Part shown: in pieces, positions 42,947 to 52,928 of the stretch | Position numbering within the stretch: the first letter of the stretch is position 1 | How the letters are laid out: every line of letters starts with the position of its first letter | Assembly (NCBI RefSeq): GCF_026262505.1 | Contig: NC_067203.1 | Location: 24,595,411-24,659,410, forward strand | Source: Trichomonas vaginalis G3 | Taxonomy: Eukaryota; Parabasalia; Trichomonadida; Trichomonadidae | Direction: 5' to 3' | DNA: 64,000 nucleotides | Translations under genes and position numbers: made by a program | The notes under the pieces: model-generated | Databases searched by the model: none | Seen by the model: only the letters and a program-made list of their open reading frames with translations | What the model was told of the DNA's origin: nothing

Positions 42947-43822
42947 ATGTTAGAAAAAAAGTTTGCTGACATTGACAAAAAATTTGAGAATGTTTTAAAT
43001 AAGAACAAGAGGAAGTTGGAAAATGCTCAGATAAAACCCATACATGACAAGTTCTTATTTGCTCAGAATGGTATAACAGGTCTAATTGCACCACCTGGGT
43101 CGGGTAAGACTTTCACTTATCTTAAAATGGCTGCACAACAACAAGAACTAGATGAGAAGAACCCATTCTATGAGTTAGTTGTCATTTGTAGTACTTCTGG
43201 TCAATTTGACCAAACCGTCAATTCGTTCAAAGATATTATAAAGAAGTCTAAGTTAGTATGTATAAAAGACTCTGAGTTGTTAGATTGGATAAAGAAGTAC
43301 CAAAGAAGGGTTTTGAAGTACAATGCTATAAATGAGTATATAAATTCGAAGTTTAAAGACCCAAATGAGGAAATGCAGAGAATATTAGAGAAGAAACACT
43401 TCAGAAACAAACAGAAAGAGATAGAATACATTTCGAAGAAATTGCAATCTTACGATTGGAAGACATACCCTCATAGATGTCTTCTTATCTTAGATGACTT
43501 TGCTTCTCATCCTTTGTTAAAGAATAGAGAACAAGACATGTGTCGAATTCTTAAGAAGCTCAGACACTTTAACATCTCTGTTGTCATTTGTGTACAGACA
43601 GCAAAGAGTTTAAGTAAGGATGTAAAGAGAATACTTACTGACATTGTACTTTTCCCCGGATTGTCCGAAGACGATTTCATGGAACTTATGAAAGAGTCCA
43701 TGGCAGGTAAGTTTGACAGACATGAACTATGGGAGAAGTACAAAGTCATACAAGACCCTCATACTTCTTTCAGAATTCATATCTACGCAAACAAAGTTCA
43801 AATTGTAAAAGGTCAAGCGTAA
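42947..43822 (+). CDS. FtsK/HerA-type (A32-like) DNA packaging ATPase, intact
   Basis: 291 residues from the ATG at 42947. The longer open frame would overlap the divergent gene, and the AT-rich leader ends here. Walker A APPGSGKT at about 48-55, Walker B CLLILDDFAS at about 178-187, then VVICVQTAKSL, the usual sensor-like strand. This is the packaging ATPase conserved across Polintons, virophages and large DNA viruses, and it pumps the genome into capsids. It argues that the element once formed particles. Confidence 0.85.
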   Translation: MLEKKFADIDKKFENVLNKNKRKLENAQIKPIHDKFLFAQNGITGLIAPPGSGKTFTYLKMAAQQQELDEKNPFYELVVICSTSGQFDQTVNSFKDIIKKSKLVCIKDSELLDWIKKYQRRVLKYNAINEYINSKFKDPNEEMQRILEKKHFRNKQKEIEYISKKLQSYDWKTYPHRCLLILDDFASHPLLKNREQDMCRILKKLRHFNISVVICVQTAKSLSKDVKRILTDIVLFPGLSEDDFMELMKESMAGKFDRHELWEKYKVIQDPHTSFRIHIYANKVQIVKGQA

Positions 43823-44213
43823 AAAATGTAAGTGTTTGGTCTTAGTCTGTTGTGGTGCTGGGGCTGTCGGTTCTTCTGGCTTTGGAAGACATTCAGGAAG
43901 AGGAACGTCAGTCATCCGTTTGTGTCCTGTCGGAAGGAAAATTTTTTCCAGTTGTCGGGAAAATTTTTTCCTGTCGGAAGGAAAAATTTTTTCTGTCGTT
44001 CGACCAAAAAGTTCTCAATTTTCGAAAATTTGAATGGTTTACGGACGGACAACAGGAAAATTTTTTCCAGTTGTCGGGAAATTTTTTTCCAGTTGTCGGG
44101 AAATTTTTTCCCTGTCGGATGGAAGGACTCGGAATGCCAGAAGGATTTGACAAGACAATTTACCTTATAGAGCTACCTGAGCCATCTGAAGTCAAGCTTG
44201 AAAAATAAATGGT
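43823..44213 (+). CDS. Possible small gene invaded by GGAAAATTTTTTCC palindromes
   Basis: A plus-strand frame (43852-44208, 118 residues) ends with coding-like text MPEGFDKTIYLIELPEP. Its middle is made of five or six copies of a near-palindromic GGAAAATTTTTTCC unit spaced by CAGTTGTCGG or CTGTCGG. Frames in all registers are open because of the repeat, so the protein may be an artefact. The repeat cluster sits between convergent genes. Confidence 0.35.
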
Positions 44214-45107
44214 TCATTTACTCTTTTTGAAGTTGTCAAAATACTCTGTTATTTTTTCTTTCAGTAGCGGCAAATCTTCTTTGAAGGTAAGTATTGTACA
44301 ACCTTTAATATCATAGTGTGTTTGAGGTAACGTATCTTGAACTATTTGTTTCACATCATCATTTGGTGTCATTGAAATCGGTAAGTTTTCGCGATAGAAC
44401 CAATTTCTGTCAGATTTGTAAATCTTAGCAAGGTCGTAAAAGCTTTTGTTGTTTCTTCTGACTAAATGCAACATAACCATATCTCTGTCTTCTTCATTTT
44501 CCATCTCTTCAGTATAAATCATATACTTATAGTTCTTTTCCTTTCCTTTTGGTACCGAACGTGGTATTCTTTTCTGAATGTTTTTGTCTTTTGCTTCAAG
44601 CTTGTTCTCTAGCTCTTCACGTTCTTGTCTATGAATTTCGTCAAGAAGTCTGTAAATATACCAAGCATAACGAGGCGAAGCCCACATTGCAACAGCATTT
44701 ACAAGAAGTCTATGTACATACCAGCCTCTCAAACCATTTGGCAAATTTTCACGATTTTCATAGAGTTTTGGCGACTGGGTTTTTTTACCTACTCGCTGTT
44801 CTTCACTGTTTTCATAGAGTTTTGGCGACTGGGGTTTTTTACCTACTCGCTGTTCTTCACTGTTTTCAGAAAAAAGTCTGTCTCGCTGTGCTTCGCTCAA
44901 AAGTTCAATAGTGCTTTGGTTCCTAAACCAGTCTTTAGGAAGCTTAGTATCTGGAGCATAACATGCTGTCAAAATACTTTGCATTTGGTACATATCGTCT
45001 TTGACCGAACGAATGAGACGGAGTTGTTTGTTAAACTGAACCCACTCGTATTCTTCATTTATGGCTTCATGAACGATAGCAGTTGTTGTGTTCTCTGTTG
45101 TTGTCAT
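44214..45107 (-). CDS. KilA-N domain accessory protein, intact
   Basis: 297 residues from the ATG at 45107, behind an element-B motif. The KilA-N domain spans about 55-170: LPKDWFRNQSTIELLSE and LRGWYVHRLLVNAVAMWASPRYAWYIYRLL. A tandem 18-residue repeat (SEEQRVGKKPQSPKLYEN, two copies) is inserted between these halves. The C-terminal part after a basic linker has KYMIYTEEME..., like domains that follow KilA-N in large DNA viruses. Probably a DNA-binding regulator. A truncated copy lies at 1373-1492. Confidence 0.8.
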   Translation of the reverse strand: MTTTENTTTAIVHEAINEEYEWVQFNKQLRLIRSVKDDMYQMQSILTACYAPDTKLPKDWFRNQSTIELLSEAQRDRLFSENSEEQRVGKKPQSPKLYENSEEQRVGKKTQSPKLYENRENLPNGLRGWYVHRLLVNAVAMWASPRYAWYIYRLLDEIHRQEREELENKLEAKDKNIQKRIPRSVPKGKEKNYKYMIYTEEMENEEDRDMVMLHLVRRNNKSFYDLAKIYKSDRNWFYRENLPISMTPNDDVKQIVQDTLPQTHYDIKGCTILTFKEDLPLLKEKITEYFDNFKKSK

Positions 45108-45194
45108 ATCTGTCTTTACATACAAAATAAAAAAATATTTTATAAAAAATTAGCGTTATTTCCTGACTTTCACAAAAGACCAAAAATAAACGCT

Positions 45195-45806
45195 TTACAT
45201 GTATTTTTCAGCAACTTCGTCAAATAATTTTATAGCTTTACCTATCTCATCTACTTCAAACGTTTCTTTACCTTTCGTGGGAGCACCATACATTTTCTCA
45301 AAAACTTCAAGCAGTTCTGTTTCAGCAGCTCTCATATCGTTAACAAACACAACCTTGACTCTATTGACTATACTGTCATATCTTTGAGTTATATTATGAT
45401 TTCTTCCTATCTTATATCTCTTTGTATTGAAGTCCTTCGGTTTCTGAACGATGTAAAGTAAGCCTTCACTGCAACGTTCCGTATCGAATGAACCATATGT
45501 TATGAAGTTATATCCAACAACTGGGTCTAACCATAACAAAACTATTGGTATAAGACTTTTGTCGATGCGATATGCTCTTGTTCCATGAAATGCTACTGAT
45601 ATCATAAGCTCAGGATTTCTTGTCAAAATTTTCTGAGTTGAAGCAATTCCAACCCAGTCGTGTGTTTTCTTTCCAGATGGAGATATAATGTCTGACAAAG
45701 AATATTTCTTGTATTTCTTTGAGTATCTTACGTTTAAATCACCTATTCTAACCAATTTGGTGTCATTGTCTATCTTTCTAACTGTTTCAAACTCAGTGTT
45801 TGTCAT
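45195..45806 (-). CDS. KilA-N-like plus T5orf172-like accessory protein, intact
   Basis: 203 residues, a near-identical relative of the gene at 675-1286. N-terminal KilA-N-like part (SLSDIISPSGKK...W), then LLYIVQKPKDFNTKRYKIGR typical for T5orf172/GIY-YIG-related domains. Leader AAATATTTTTTATC. Same strand and order as the KilA-N gene downstream. Confidence 0.7.
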   Translation of the reverse strand: MTNTEFETVRKIDNDTKLVRIGDLNVRYSKKYKKYSLSDIISPSGKKTHDWVGIASTQKILTRNPELMISVAFHGTRAYRIDKSLIPIVLLWLDPVVGYNFITYGSFDTERCSEGLLYIVQKPKDFNTKRYKIGRNHNITQRYDSIVNRVKVVFVNDMRAAETELLEVFEKMYGAPTKGKETFEVDEIGKAIKLFDEVAEKYM

Positions 45807-45879
45807 TTTTCTGTCTTTACATACAAGATAAAAAATATTTTTTTAAAAAAACTAACGTTATTTTTTTTATTTTGTATAA

Positions 45880-46485
45880 AAGATATGATTTCAGGGATTT
45901 TTTTGACGAAGTGTCAAAGTTCTCTTCGTAAAAAAATAACAGTTATATAATGAAATTTGGTCATTTTTTTACGATTTCAGGGATTTTTTTGACGAAGTGT
46001 CAAAGTTCTCTTCGTAAAAAAATAACAGTTATATAATGAAATTTGGTCATTTTTTCACGATTTCAGGGATTTTTTTGACGAAGTGTCAAAGTTCTCTTCG
46101 TAAAAAAATAACAGTTATATAATGAAATTTGGTCATTTTTTTACGATTTTCGTACGGAATCTCGACCCGCGGTTTTCTTCGGGTCGCAAACATATGAGGA
46201 AATTCATGAAATTTGGTCATTTTTTTACGATTTCAGGGATTTTTTTGACGAAGTGTCAAAGTTCTCTTCGTAAAAAAAATACAGTTATATCATGAAATTT
46301 GGTCATTTTTTCACGATTTCAGGGATTTTTTTGACGAAGTGTCAAAGTTCTCTTCGTAAAAAAATAACAGTTATATAATGAAATTTGGTCATTTTTTTAC
46401 GATTTTCGTACGGAATCTCTACCCTCGGTTTTCCTCGGGTAGCAAACATATGAGGAAATTCATGAAATTTGGTCATTTTTTTCAG
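45880..46485. repeat. About 88-bp tandem repeats with hairpin inserts
   Basis: The unit GATTTCAGGGATTTTTTTGA ... AAGTGTCAAAGTTCTCTTCG ... AATGAAATTTGGTCATTTTT occurs at about 45888, 45976, 46063, 46230 and 46317, with a further copy at 46757. Two copies are extended by a hairpin segment (46155-46200 and 46405-46455). No coding capacity. Confidence 0.85.
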
Positions 46486-47014
46486 CAAAAATATATTTTA
46501 GGGTAGATGGTTTTTAGGTGTCACCAGGTCACTCGGTCACTCGGTCAACTAACATCCTTTTTGAAAATGGTGACAACATGACATTTTGACAACAACACAG
46601 GAAATGAACTTCATCGTATATGTTTTGTCATGATTTCATCGTAATGAGCGTAAATCAGACAAAAATATATTTTATGTTAGCATGTTAGATCTAACACGTT
46701 TTCTAACCACTTTTCTAACCTCTTTTCTCACCTCTTGAATTTTGTATAAAAGATATGATTTCAGGGATTTTTTTTACGAAGTGTCAAAGTTCTCTTCGTC
46801 ACTCATAACAGTTATATAATGAAATTTGGTCATTTTTTTCAGCAAAAATATATTTTATGTTAGCATGTTAGATCTAACACGTTTTCTCACCTCTTTTCTA
46901 CCCCATATGTCCTTACTGAAAAAGTATGTGTTCCATATGCCATTTTACTCAGAATTTTATACAGAATTCAGCAAAAATATATTTTATGTTAGCATGTTAG
47001 ATCTAACACGTTTT
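46486..47014. repeat. Palindromic GTTAGATCTAAC cluster
   Basis: Repeated TGTTAGCATGTTAGATCTAA followed by CACGTTTTCTAACC occurs at about 46676, 46857 and 46988. AAAATATATTTTA blocks and a GTGACC-rich repeat like that of 1.7-2.5 kb also occur. GTTAGATCTAAC is a perfect 12-bp palindrome. Non-coding accessory region. Confidence 0.75.
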
Positions 47015-47954
47015 CTAACCACTTTTTCTAACATAACTATTTACAAGCGTTTTACATTGGTATATGTTGCGATGGTTCATGACTTTAAACAGTTTTGTAG
47101 CTTCTATTTCTTCACGAAGGATATCAAAAGTTTTCACAATATTGAATGTATCTTTATATTTCTTCTTGACATCTGAAAGAAGGAAATCGTCAGCAGTTGG
47201 ATAGTTTTTGTTCAGAAATGTCAACATGTCCATTTTATCTTCTGCTGGTTCTCTGCTTCTTTCTTTAATCAGCATAGTCGTTTCGCATACGTTCTATCTC
47301 TTTGACGGAGTAGTTATATTTCCTCATTGCTGCTTTACATTTTGAACATTGTGGGTTCATTTTAGCATTGTACATTGAAATTTGACCTGCTAGAACAACT
47401 AAGGCGTCAATGGTTTTCTTTAACTCAAAAGTTGCTGGTTTTATTTGTTCGTTCCATACTTTACCTCTTCTATCTTTATCTCTTATCTGCCATACACATT
47501 TTGCAACTAACGAAACAAAGTTGTCGTAGGTCTTAAATTCTTCAGATTTATATATGTCAATGATGTTCTAATATACCATATCGCAGTCTTTGTCCATGAC
47601 TTTGTGGTTGCAATGAAATCCAAGAAACTCATAGTTAACCTTACGTATGAACTTCTTTATTTCTACCGAGTCAGTTGCTTTGACTTCTATTTCTTCAAAT
47701 TCTGGAATAGTGAGCTTTTGTTGTTGTATTTCAGGAAGTTTAGGTAGATGGTCAATAATATCCTGCATTTCATAAAGATATTGTTCATTTGTTTCATCTT
47801 TTGCAGTGCAATCTAAATCTCCTTGGAGAAGTTCTTGCTTTATCTTCTGGATTTCTGTTTCGAAAGTATATGAAGAAGGAATGAAGCTTTTCATTTCTAC
47901 TAACATAGATGTTGGGTTCATGACTAAAGAGTTTGGTGAAGTTGTTGCTAACAT
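47015..47954 (-). pseudogene. Accessory protein gene with in-frame stop and frameshift
   Basis: The ATG at 47954 (MLATTSPNSLVMNPTS) opens 128 codons to an in-frame TAG at 47568. The same frame continues (NIIDIYKSEEFKTYDNF...) through KTIDALVVLAGQ and CSKCKAAMRKYNYS to about 47275, where a one-base loss shifts it. The tail ends at 47015. The paralogue at 3-518 is intact over the shared part. Full length would be about 310 residues. Function unknown. Confidence 0.7.
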
Positions 47955-47989
47955 GTTCTTACAATAAAAATAAAAAATATTTTTTTAAA

Positions 47990-48540
47990 AAAACTAACTT
48001 TATTTTTTATGTTTTTTGTGAAAGTGTCAAAACTCATGAATTTCGAGAGTTTTCTACGATGGTAGAAATGAGGTTAGAAAAGTGGTTAGAAAACGTGTTA
48101 GATCTAACATGCTAACATAAAATATATTTTTATTTTTTCTATCTTAAGGAAAACACACAAAACTCATGAATTTCGAGAGTTTTCTACGATGGTAGAAATG
48201 AGGTTAGAAATGAGGTTAGAAAACGTGTTAGATCTAACATGCTAACATAAAATATATTTTTATTTTTTCTATCTTAAGGAAAACACACAAAACTCATGAA
48301 TTTCGAGAGTTTTCTACGATGGTAGAAATGAGGTTAGAAATGAGGTTAGAAAACGTGTTAGATCTAACATGCTAACATAAAATATATTTTTATTTTTTCT
48401 ATCTTAAGGAAACACACAAAACTCATGAATTTCGAGAGTTTTCTACGATGGTAGAAATGAGGTTAGAAATGAGGTTAGAAATGAGGTTAGAAAACGTGTT
48501 AGATCTAACATGCTAACATAAAATATATTTTTGGTTCATT
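47990..48540. repeat. Four tandem about 125-bp repeats
   Basis: Unit: AACTCATGAATTTCGAGAGT, TTTCTACGATGGTAGAAATG, one to three AGGTTAGAAATG iterons, the palindrome GTTAGATCTAAC, then an AAAATATATTTTT block. Copies start at about 48031, 48160, 48290 and 48418. Copy-number change of the iteron inside units shows slippage. Confidence 0.9.
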
Positions 48541-48966
48541 TACACTCGTTACGATGAAGAAGTCTTGACATTTTCCCGACTGTTGTCAAAATGTCATGTT
48601 GTCTCATTTTTTAAAGGATGTTAAATGACCGAGTGACCGAGTGACCCCTTCAGTAAACATCTCATTTTAACTCACTTTTTTTCTATCTTAAGGAAATTCA
48701 TGAAAATTCAACGGGTGAAAAAACAGGTGAAAAAACAGGTTAGATCTCACCTCTTCACCTAAAATATATTTTTGCTGAAAAATGACCAAATTTCATGAGT
48801 TTTGGTTGAAAGAATACGGTGGAGCCAAAAGTGGCTCGACCTCAAAACAAGCATTTTGTGAAGAATATAGCAACCGCCGGAATTCCGGCGGTTGGTTTTT
48901 ATACAAAATTCAACGGGTGAGAAAAGAGGTGAGAAAAGAGGTGAGATCTAACATGCTAACATAAAC
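48541..48966 (+). repeat. Palindrome-bearing module with 60-aa frame
   Basis: Contains the GTGACC-rich accessory repeat, then an ORF at 48782-48964 (MTKFHEFWLKEYGG...) whose DNA includes GAGCCA-AAAG-TGGCTC and the perfect 24-bp palindrome made of CAACCGCCGGAA and its complement TTCCGGCGGTTG. Equivalent to 1875-2206. The frame may be coding, but palindrome conservation could drive the similarity. Confidence 0.5.
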
Positions 48967-49823
48967 TCACTTTTTCAGCACTTTTCCGTAGTTGTATATG
49001 AAAGACAATTCGAGATAAAAGTCATAGTACAATGGTATTATATGTTGCACACCATTTGTTGTGAACCAAACTTGAAAGTCAGAGAAACTGTTACTAGGTG
49101 GTTCGTAGAATTTAGAAGCAAAGTCATAAAAGTCCTTACCGATACATAGAAAACTATTGTTGCTTGAACTGAAACTTGCATGGCACATAACATTTTGAGG
49201 GTCAAACACGTTTCTATAAACTGTCAAATCTGCTGGTGGAAGTATAAATTTAAATGGACCATCGGTGGTAATGGTTCGTTCTGGTTTAGTAACCGAAGAA
49301 ATTGTGCCCAAGAACGTTTGTCTACTTTCCAAAATAAAAACTCTGTATCTCTTGGAGGGTTAATTTCGATCTTTTGAAATGAAACGGTGGAGTTCATCTT
49401 GTCATATTCTAGTTTCAGATAGTATGTTCCATTTAGTAAAGAGTCGTATTTTTCTTGAAATTCCCAATAGTATTTGTTCATTTGAGTTTGAAAGTCATTT
49501 AGAGTTTTCTCAAGACTTTCGTCTGAACGAACTGTAAAGATTCTCATTTCGTCAAATTTGTCTATTAGACCATCAGAACCTTTATACTGCCCATGAAAAT
49601 ATACTGCGAACATAAACGCGTTAGTTCTATTTGAAAACAAAACTCTTCTAAATCCTATTGCCTTTGCATCTGAAGGACTTTGAAGCCAACGAACTGGATA
49701 GTCAAACCTGTATGCTCGGGATGAAATTTCTTCATCTGAAATAGTCCTACCAGCATTTGTATAGATATAGTCTAACGGTTTTGTATCTGCTACTTTTGTT
49801 CTTTGTTTTTCAACCTGAAGCAT
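48967..49823 (-). pseudogene. Putative virion protein paralogue, one frameshift
   Basis: Homologous over its length to the intact 282-residue protein at 55720-56568: YRFDYP.RWL.SP..AKAIGFRR near the start and HASFSS.NSFLC...KFYEPPS.SFSDFQVWFTT near the end. The frame breaks near 49260, inside the linker. The family is not recognised; the beta-rich C-terminal block could be a jelly roll. Confidence 0.6.
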
Positions 49824-49971
49824 TTAATATATGTAAAAATATATTGTTTTAAAATGGTATGCCATTTCATATTTCTCATCTAACAAACAAGTTTCCCAAC
49901 GGTCTTCTCCAACAAACTCAGCGTACAGTTCAAATAAAATTTAAAAAATGTCACTTTTTTGAAAAACGTTT

Positions 49972-52123
49972 TTATTTCATGCAATGTTTTATTTCTGTGC
50001 CGTCTTCAAGTATGCCCCAGTACTTACGCTTGGAGAGGGCATGAACTTCGGTGAAAATTTTGTCCAATTTGAATTGACCCATCTTCTCACCGACCATGCC
50101 CATTTCAATGAGTTTGTTGTATCCTTCTTCGTTCGTCATGAGTGCGTCAATGTTCTCATAGTAAACCTTGACTTTGGATTTTACTTCGGAGAAGAATTTG
50201 TTGTAGTTGTCAAGGACTGCCTTTGCGAACTGAGGGTAAGACCAATGTTCGACAATAGGTTTTAATGTGGTTACTAAGCCACTTTGACCTTGAGTGAATT
50301 CGTACTTCAAAACAAAAGGAGAAAACCTTTCAACAAAGTTGTCGACCTTCTCATAATGTTTACTCTTCATCTCTTGAGGTTTCTTAATGGAATATCCCCA
50401 TGTCGAATTCATAAGCAATTTGAGTGTCATTGCAAGTTTGGGGTTTGAAGCTTTCCTAATATCATACAGTTGTTGTATGACTTTTCCAACTGTATAGTTC
50501 CTTCCCGGGAACTCACCATCTTCGTTTGGAATTCCAGTCGGAATATATTGGACAAACCTCATGTATGCAGCGTTAAGGTCGACATTGTATATCTTTTCGT
50601 TTGAGTCGAACTTGTCGCAACCAATTGGTCCAGTTTGTGGAAATTCAAGTGAGTCTCTTATCTTCTGAGAAACTTCTCCTGTTATCTCATAAACATCGTC
50701 GAAGCAACCTGTTTCATATAAAACCTTCTGACCTAACTCAGATGCTCTCCAATACAATTTGACGTCAATTGGATGTCTCAATGGAAGTTTGTTTATAGCA
50801 TCTTGAAGTTCTTGCAACCTCATTGGAAGTTCTTCTGGTTCAGGTTGGTATCCGAACAATCCAACTCCTTGTGGAACTGTGTACTTCTTTTGTACTAGAA
50901 CTTTGTCTGGAACAACTTTTGGTCTTGCTAACAATGAAAAGTTTGTTTCGTCTTTTGGTACAAAAGTTTCTGTCAGCTTGTCATCTGGAATTGGTTCCAA
51001 CAAACCTTTCTCGAAAAGAATGTTTACAGCTCTGACAATGTTGCACTTGCCTTTTCCGAACAATGGGTTTGTAAGACTTTCGTTCAACATGAAGTGGTTG
51101 TGGACAATTACAATCTTCAACCATGGTAAGTCTTTGTCAACAACATAGTCGTCATGTGAAGAACCTTTAGCTGTAGGTATGTTGACTCGGATATTGACAT
51201 TTGCCAACGGTGCAATTTTTGCCAATTGACCTCTGAGAATGTACCTTGTCTTCACACATGACTCAAGATACTTCATTTTCTCATCTGTAACAAGACCAGA
51301 GTTCCTGAGACATGTAAGAATGCAAGGTTCATTGACAATTGTTTCAATTGAATTGTAAATTCCATACCTTGTCAAGTCAATGTCAGACTTATTTCTGAAG
51401 GGGAAGTATCCAGCATGTTGTCTGACTGCTTGAGGTTAGGTTGGTACCATTCGAACTTGACACTTGCAATTCCTTCAATTGCATTCAAAATGTCTGAGTC
51501 GGAGTCAACCATTTGTTCTCTCTTTGTAGTCTTGAAAGCGTCAAGAAGCATTGCAGCTGTTGTGACATTGCCATATGCATAGTAAATGTGACCATCCAAA
51601 TCTGTTATGGTCAATCTGAGATTGTGTCCTTTCTTATTTCCGTCTTGTATGGCAGCAAGTACACCCATGAAGCCTTCTTTGTTCTTTCCTTCGTCAAAGT
51701 TTACTGTAAAGGTTCGACCAGAAGTAATTTGACTTCTAACTTCACGGTACTTCTCATATGCATATCTTGTTCTTTTCATGGGAGCATGTGCGTCTTCACC
51801 TTTTCCTTTTTCCTTCTCAAAGGATGCAATTGTTCGTCATGTTTCCAGTAGAATCTGGCAAAGCCGTCGTGTCCTTCAACTTGAGGTTCACTAACATCGA
51901 AAGGCATGTCCATAAGACGTTCTTCTTCTAACCTCTCTAGTCTGTTTGGATAATTGGCACGTGCTGTTTCCAAATCCATTTCGTAGCGAAGACCAGACAA
52001 TTTGTCATAGACTTTTATGGGTCTTCCCTTCCTATATTTAAACTTCTTCGAAACTCTCCAACCATATCTTTGTAACTCTGCTTTTATTCTAGCAGATTTT
52101 CTATCCATTCTATATGGGGGCAT
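49972..52123 (-). pseudogene. Divergent DNA polymerase B-like protein, two frameshifts
   Basis: The ATG at 52123 follows an element-B motif. Frames break near 51790 and 51405. The main frame (49972-51375) carries palm motif A YNVDLNAAYMRF, motif B KLLMNSTWGYSIK and a motif C region VYYENIDALMTN, followed by KMGQFKLDKI and SKRKYWGI. Motif C, normally DTDS, has lost its first aspartate (NID). No exonuclease motifs are recognised in the about 280 residues before motif A. It is still clearly a PolB palm relative of the protein-primed kind. Either a non-canonical active site or a protein with another role. Confidence 0.7.
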
Positions 52124-52153
52124 TTTTATAAAAATAAAAAAATATTTTTTTCT
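52124..52153 (-). promoter_or_regulatory. Element-B motif before PolB-like gene
   Basis: Minus-strand AAAAAAATATTTTTTTATTT about 10 bp before the ATG at 52123, in the intergenic gap to the next stop codon. Confidence 0.5.
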
Positions 52154-52737
52154 TTACTTTACATAACCGCCTGCTGCCATAAGTCTTTGACGCCAACCCA
52201 TACCAGCTAATGAAGGTTGACTTGGTTTAGTTTCCAAACTAAACTTTGTTTTGGTTTATCTTCAGTTTTTGGTTTTTCTTCTTCTATCGGTTTTTCGTCA
52301 CTTTTCGGTTCCTCTGACTTTACTTCACTTGCAGGAACAGTTGTGTCGTCAACATCTTCATAAATATCATATGCCATTTGTTTTTGTTTTCCTTTCAACT
52401 TTTTGTGTTTGTTGTAAAGTTTAGAATATTTCGACTCTAAGTCAATGAGATGTTCTATAATGAACTGTTGGTCAGTGAAGTAAACTTTTCCATCTGTTGT
52501 CTCGAAAGCTCCTTCAGACTTCAATATTTTATTTGTGAGAGTCTGTTTCTTTTTTGAGATACTTGCCGTTCCATTTTTATGAAAAGTGACTTTATAGTTA
52601 GAGTTTGTATTTCCAGACCTGGCACTTTCTATTATTGAATTTTTCTCTTCATCTGTAAGTTCTTTGACGGGTTTTGACAATGGTTCTGAACTTTTTGTTT
52701 GTGGTGTCAAATCTACCGTTTCAACTTCTTCGGTCAT
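52154..52737 (-). pseudogene. Hypothetical charged Maverick protein, C-terminal frameshift
   Basis: 177 codons of a Glu/Lys/Pro-rich protein, with a middle globular part (YKVTFHKNGTASISKK, DGKVYFTDQQFIIEHL). Near 52232 the frame shifts. The alternative frame continues to SLAGMGWRQRLMAAGGYVK and a stop at 52154, which looks like the genuine C-terminus. Function unknown. Confidence 0.55.
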
Positions 52738-52756
52738 TTCATCTCAGTAAAAAATT
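52738..52756 (-). promoter_or_regulatory. Twin 22-nt leader, copy 1
   Basis: TCATCTCAGTAAAAAATTTT (plus strand) directly precedes the start codon at 52737. The identical text precedes the next gene (start 52909). Confidence 0.6.
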
Positions 52757-52909
52757 TTAGTTTGGTTTGTTTTCAACTGGTTGTTGAGGTTTTTTAAGTC
52801 GGTCTAAAACTTCCTGAGGTATAGGAAGAACTTGACAAACACGTTGTGTAACTGCTGGAAGCCGACAAATCCATCTTGAACCCATTTGTCTCAATGCTGT
52901 ATTGTTCAT
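52757..52909 (-). CDS. Small basic protein (50 aa)
   Basis: An intact 50-codon frame (MNNTALRQMGSRWICRLPAV...) with the same 22-nt leader as its downstream neighbour. Contains two cysteines and a Pro/Gln/Lys tail. Small and basic; no family recognised. Spacing and the exact leader support a real gene. Confidence 0.55.
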   Translation of the reverse strand: MNNTALRQMGSRWICRLPAVTQRVCQVLPIPQEVLDRLKKPQQPVENKPN

Positions 52910-52928
52910 TTCATCTCAGTAAAAAATT
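52910..52928 (-). promoter_or_regulatory. Twin 22-nt leader, copy 2
   Basis: Identical to the block at 52738-52759, ending at the start codon at 52909 and running into the stop codon of the gene at 52929-53330. Confidence 0.6.

Noticed and set aside
44625-45227. 200-aa plus-strand ORF
   Set aside because: Antisense to the KilA-N gene; it has no coding features of its own.
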